A DNA stretch of 64,000 bases, from NCBI RefSeq assembly GCF_000956505.1, contig NZ_JYIX01000032.1, positions 124,001 to 188,000 of the forward strand. The letters run 5' to 3'. Positions 62,246 to 64,000 of this stretch are shown in pieces. Origin of the DNA: Microbacterium azadirachtae. GTDB lineage: Bacteria; Actinomycetota; Actinomycetes; Actinomycetales; Microbacteriaceae. The position numbers were made by a program, and so were the translations under genes. The first letter of the stretch is position 1; each line of letters begins with the position of its first letter. The notes under the pieces were generated by a model. It was not told where the DNA came from, searched no databases, and saw nothing but the letters and a program-made list of their open reading frames with translations.

Positions 62246-63286
62246 GTGAGTGAGTCGAAGCCGCAGCGCGCCGTGGGGGTGCGCGATGTCGCGGCGCGGG
62301 CCGGGGTCTCGCGGCAGACCGTGTCGCGCGTGCTCAACGAGCATCCGGATGTGGCGCCCGAGACGCATGCACGCGTGGTGGCCGCGATGGATGAGCTCGG
62401 CTACCGGATGAACAACGCCGCGCGGGCGCTGGGCACGCACCGTACGCGCACGATCGGGGTGCTCGCCTCGGACGCCCTGCAGTACGGACCGTCGCGGAGC
62501 ATGGCCGCCATCGAGGCGTCGGCGCGCGGTGCGGGGTACTGGATCACCGCGGCGTTCGCCGACTCCGGTGACGAGGCCTCGGTCGCCGCCGCGATCGAGC
62601 ACCTCCGTGCGCAGTCCGTGGACGGGCTGATCGTGTTCGCGCCGCACGCGCACACGCTCGAGGCGCTCGACGCGCTGCGGATCGGGATCCCCGTCGTCAT
62701 CCTGCATGCCGCGGAACGGTCGGGCTTCTCCGTGGACCAGCGCGCCGGCGCGCGGGTGGCCGTGGCGGTCCTCGCGGACGCCGGACACGAACGGATCGCG
62801 CACCTCGCAGGTCCTGCGGACTGGCTCGAGGCGGAGGCGCGCGCGGCCGGATTCGTCGAGGAGCTCGCCGCCCGCGGTCTGCAGCCCGGTGTGGTGCTGG
62901 GTGGCGACTGGAGTCCGCGCTCGGGGCACGAGGCAGCCGCGGCCGTGATCGCCTCGGGGGCGACGGCGGTGTTCGCCGCGAACGACCAGATGGCGCTCGG
63001 TCTGATCGGCGGCCTGCGGGCCGCCGGGGTGGCCGTCCCGGAGCGGATCAGCATCGTGGGTTTCGACGACGTGCCGGAGGCGGCGTACGCCTGGCCGCCG
63101 CTCACGACCGTGCGCCAGGACTTCGAAGAGCTCGCACGGCGTGCGGTCGCGCAGGTCATCGCGGAAGGCGGCGGGGGCCCGGCCAGTGCGGCGGCCGCCG
63201 CGCGTGCGGCCGGCCCGACCGGCACCGCGGATCCGATCCCCCCGGTGCTGATCCTCCGAGACTCGGTGGTCCCGCCCCCGCGCTGA
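62246..63286 (+). CDS. LacI-family regulator, target unknown
   Basis: This encodes 346 residues from GTG 62246 (SESKPQRAVGVRDV). The helix-turn-helix is GVRDVAARAGVSRQTVSRVLNEHPDVAPETHARV; the core has TIGVLASDALQYGPSRSMAAIEASARGAGY and VGFDDVPEAAYAWPPLTTVRQDF, like sugar-responsive LacI proteins that often act on beta-galactosidase or glucosidase genes. No sugar genes lie downstream in the window, so the target is unknown. An Ala-rich insert (GGGGPASAAAAARAAGP) near the C-terminus is unusual. Confidence 0.9.
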   Translation: MSESKPQRAVGVRDVAARAGVSRQTVSRVLNEHPDVAPETHARVVAAMDELGYRMNNAARALGTHRTRTIGVLASDALQYGPSRSMAAIEASARGAGYWITAAFADSGDEASVAAAIEHLRAQSVDGLIVFAPHAHTLEALDALRIGIPVVILHAAERSGFSVDQRAGARVAVAVLADAGHERIAHLAGPADWLEAEARAAGFVEELAARGLQPGVVLGGDWSPRSGHEAAAAVIASGATAVFAANDQMALGLIGGLRAAGVAVPERISIVGFDDVPEAAYAWPPLTTVRQDFEELARRAVAQVIAEGGGGPASAAAAARAAGPTGTADPIPPVLILRDSVVPPPR

Positions 63287-63318
63287 CATCGCCTCCTTGT
63301 TGCCGCCCGGATCCGGGA

Positions 63319-63378
63319 CTTCAGGTCGCAGTTTCGGCTCATCGGCATGCACTTGGAGAGCAGAAAGTGCGACCCGAA
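63319..63378. repeat. Paired-word element, word TTCAGGTCGCAGTTTC (type D, copy 3)
   Basis: One direct word (63319-63335) and one inverted word GAAAGTGCGACCCGAA (63363-63378) make the simplest member of type D. It lies between the lacI-type gene and the AbiEi/DUF559-type gene. Confidence 0.75.
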
Positions 63379-63397
63379 CCTCGGGGGGAGCGAGGAC

Positions 63398-63406
63398 TGT
63401 GGATAA
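63398..63406 (+). promoter_or_regulatory. Second isolated DnaA-box-like 9-mer
   Basis: TGTGGATAA again matches the DnaA box consensus and lies 39 nt before the ATG at 63446, just upstream of a CACGGT hexamer (63434-63439) that could be a leaderless -10. Confidence 0.35.
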
Positions 63407-63445
63407 CCGCCGAGGAGCCGGCCGGTCAGCTGACACGGTGGGGGG

Positions 63446-64000
63446 ATGCCGCGCTCGCAACCGCTCCCCGAGGACCTCGGTGACTCGTTCGCGGTCGGCG
63501 AGGCGCGGCGCCTCGGAGTGGGCGCCGGCCGGCTCCGCGGATCCGACCTGCTGCGTCCGTACTCCGGTGTCCGAGCCCGGATCCCTCCACGGCTCGATCG
63601 CGAGGAGGATCCGTATGCGGAGCAGCGACGGATGCGGGTCGAGCAGGCGCTGCGATACGCGCCGCGGTTGCGCCCGCGCCAGTACTTCAGCCATGAGACG
63701 GCGGTGGCGCTGTGGGGCGGGCCGCTCCCGTTCGTCCCATACGGGAGGGGGATCGAGGTGCATGTGAGCACGCTCGGCGAGGGGCCGCTCGTGCGCGCCG
63801 CCGGAGTCGCCCGGCATCGCGGCGATCCGAGGCTCGTCCGGATACGCACCGATCTCGGCGTCCCCGTCGCCTCCCCGGTCTCGAGCTGGGCGCAGTCGGG
63901 GCGGCTGCCGTTCCCGGAGCTCGTCGCCCTCGGAGACTTCTTCTGCCGGGTGTGGCGGCGGGGCGTCGGCCGCCCGCAACCGGGGCGTGCGCCGTTGGCG
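63446..64000 (+). CDS. AbiEi/DUF559-type protein, N-terminal 185 residues
   Basis: The gene begins at ATG 63446 and runs off the right edge. The visible part (PRSQPLPEDLGDSFAVGEARRLGVGAGRLRGSDLLRPYSGVRAR ... QYFSHETAVALWGGPLPFVPYGRGIEVHVS) resembles the N-terminal half of multi-copy Microbacteriaceae proteins in which an AbiEi-like winged-helix domain is followed by a Vsr-like DUF559 endonuclease domain; that nuclease part would lie outside the window. Function is not established; a DNA-repair or defence role is plausible. A type D repeat and a TGTGGATAA word lie just upstream. Confidence 0.6.
   Translation, partial: MPRSQPLPEDLGDSFAVGEARRLGVGAGRLRGSDLLRPYSGVRARIPPRLDREEDPYAEQRRMRVEQALRYAPRLRPRQYFSHETAVALWGGPLPFVPYGRGIEVHVSTLGEGPLVRAAGVARHRGDPRLVRIRTDLGVPVASPVSSWAQSGRLPFPELVALGDFFCRVWRRGVGRPQPGRAPLA

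Overview
The window is GC-rich DNA (roughly 70 percent by eye) with GC-ending codons, four-base ATGA/GTGA gene overlaps, DUF7882-, DUF2520- and AbiEi/DUF559-type genes, a LAxTG-type wall-sorting tail and dispersed repeats typical of Microbacteriaceae. A Microbacterium-like actinobacterium is the best guess. I see no rRNA, tRNA, CRISPR array, transposase or phage genes.

Left part (1-33.4 kb) is mostly chromosomal housekeeping. An Asp23/Gls24 envelope-stress operon runs leftward off the edge (1-2279). It is followed by a DksA-like zinc-finger gene, a cupin, purL with a tiny membrane-protein gene behind it, and a DUF7882 gene. Then come an SDR/TetR divergent pair, a less GC-biased pair of secreted proteins, an APC permease, a NERD protein, a DsrE-like protein and a VapBC/FitAB toxin-antitoxin pair. 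The pantothenate operon (DUF2520-panC-panD-panB) is followed by DUF503, an RNase HI with a long tail, PadR-DUF3995-UbiB, a secreted ParB-like wall protein, an MFS/ArsR divergent pair, an esterase, a GT-C-like membrane protein, DUF2076, a two-component system and a DUF2156 lysyltransferase-like protein.

Right part (33.5-62.1 kb) is a hemicellulose oligosaccharide utilisation island made of three importer modules. Module 1 (33.5-41.4 kb): LacI, ABC importer, GH31 alpha-xylosidase and GH1 beta-glucosidase, suited to xyloglucan fragments such as isoprimeverose. Module 2 (41.5-54.7 kb): CE7 acetyl esterase, xylB and xylA on one strand; LacI; then an ABC importer, GH3, GH43 and a ROK regulator on the other strand, suited to acetylated xylo-oligosaccharides. 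Module 3 (54.9-62.1 kb): GH51 arabinofuranosidase, ABC importer, LacI and an alditol oxidase. All glycosidases lack signal peptides and no ABC ATPase is encoded, so short oligosaccharides are probably imported using a shared ATPase encoded elsewhere and split inside the cell. Matching palindromes mark likely LacI sites, and a 17-bp word found at three places is a candidate ROK operator.

Two window-wide patterns stand out. First, eight intergenic elements share one architecture: a short word repeated 19-20 bp apart, then the same word inverted and again repeated 19-20 bp apart (some copies lack one or two words). The word differs between loci and all elements lie downstream of stop codons. Second, about a dozen genes, including most regulators, have a TANNNT-like -10 hexamer exactly 6-7 nt before the start codon and no Shine-Dalgarno, which predicts leaderless mRNAs. 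The right edge cuts an AbiEi/DUF559-type gene.
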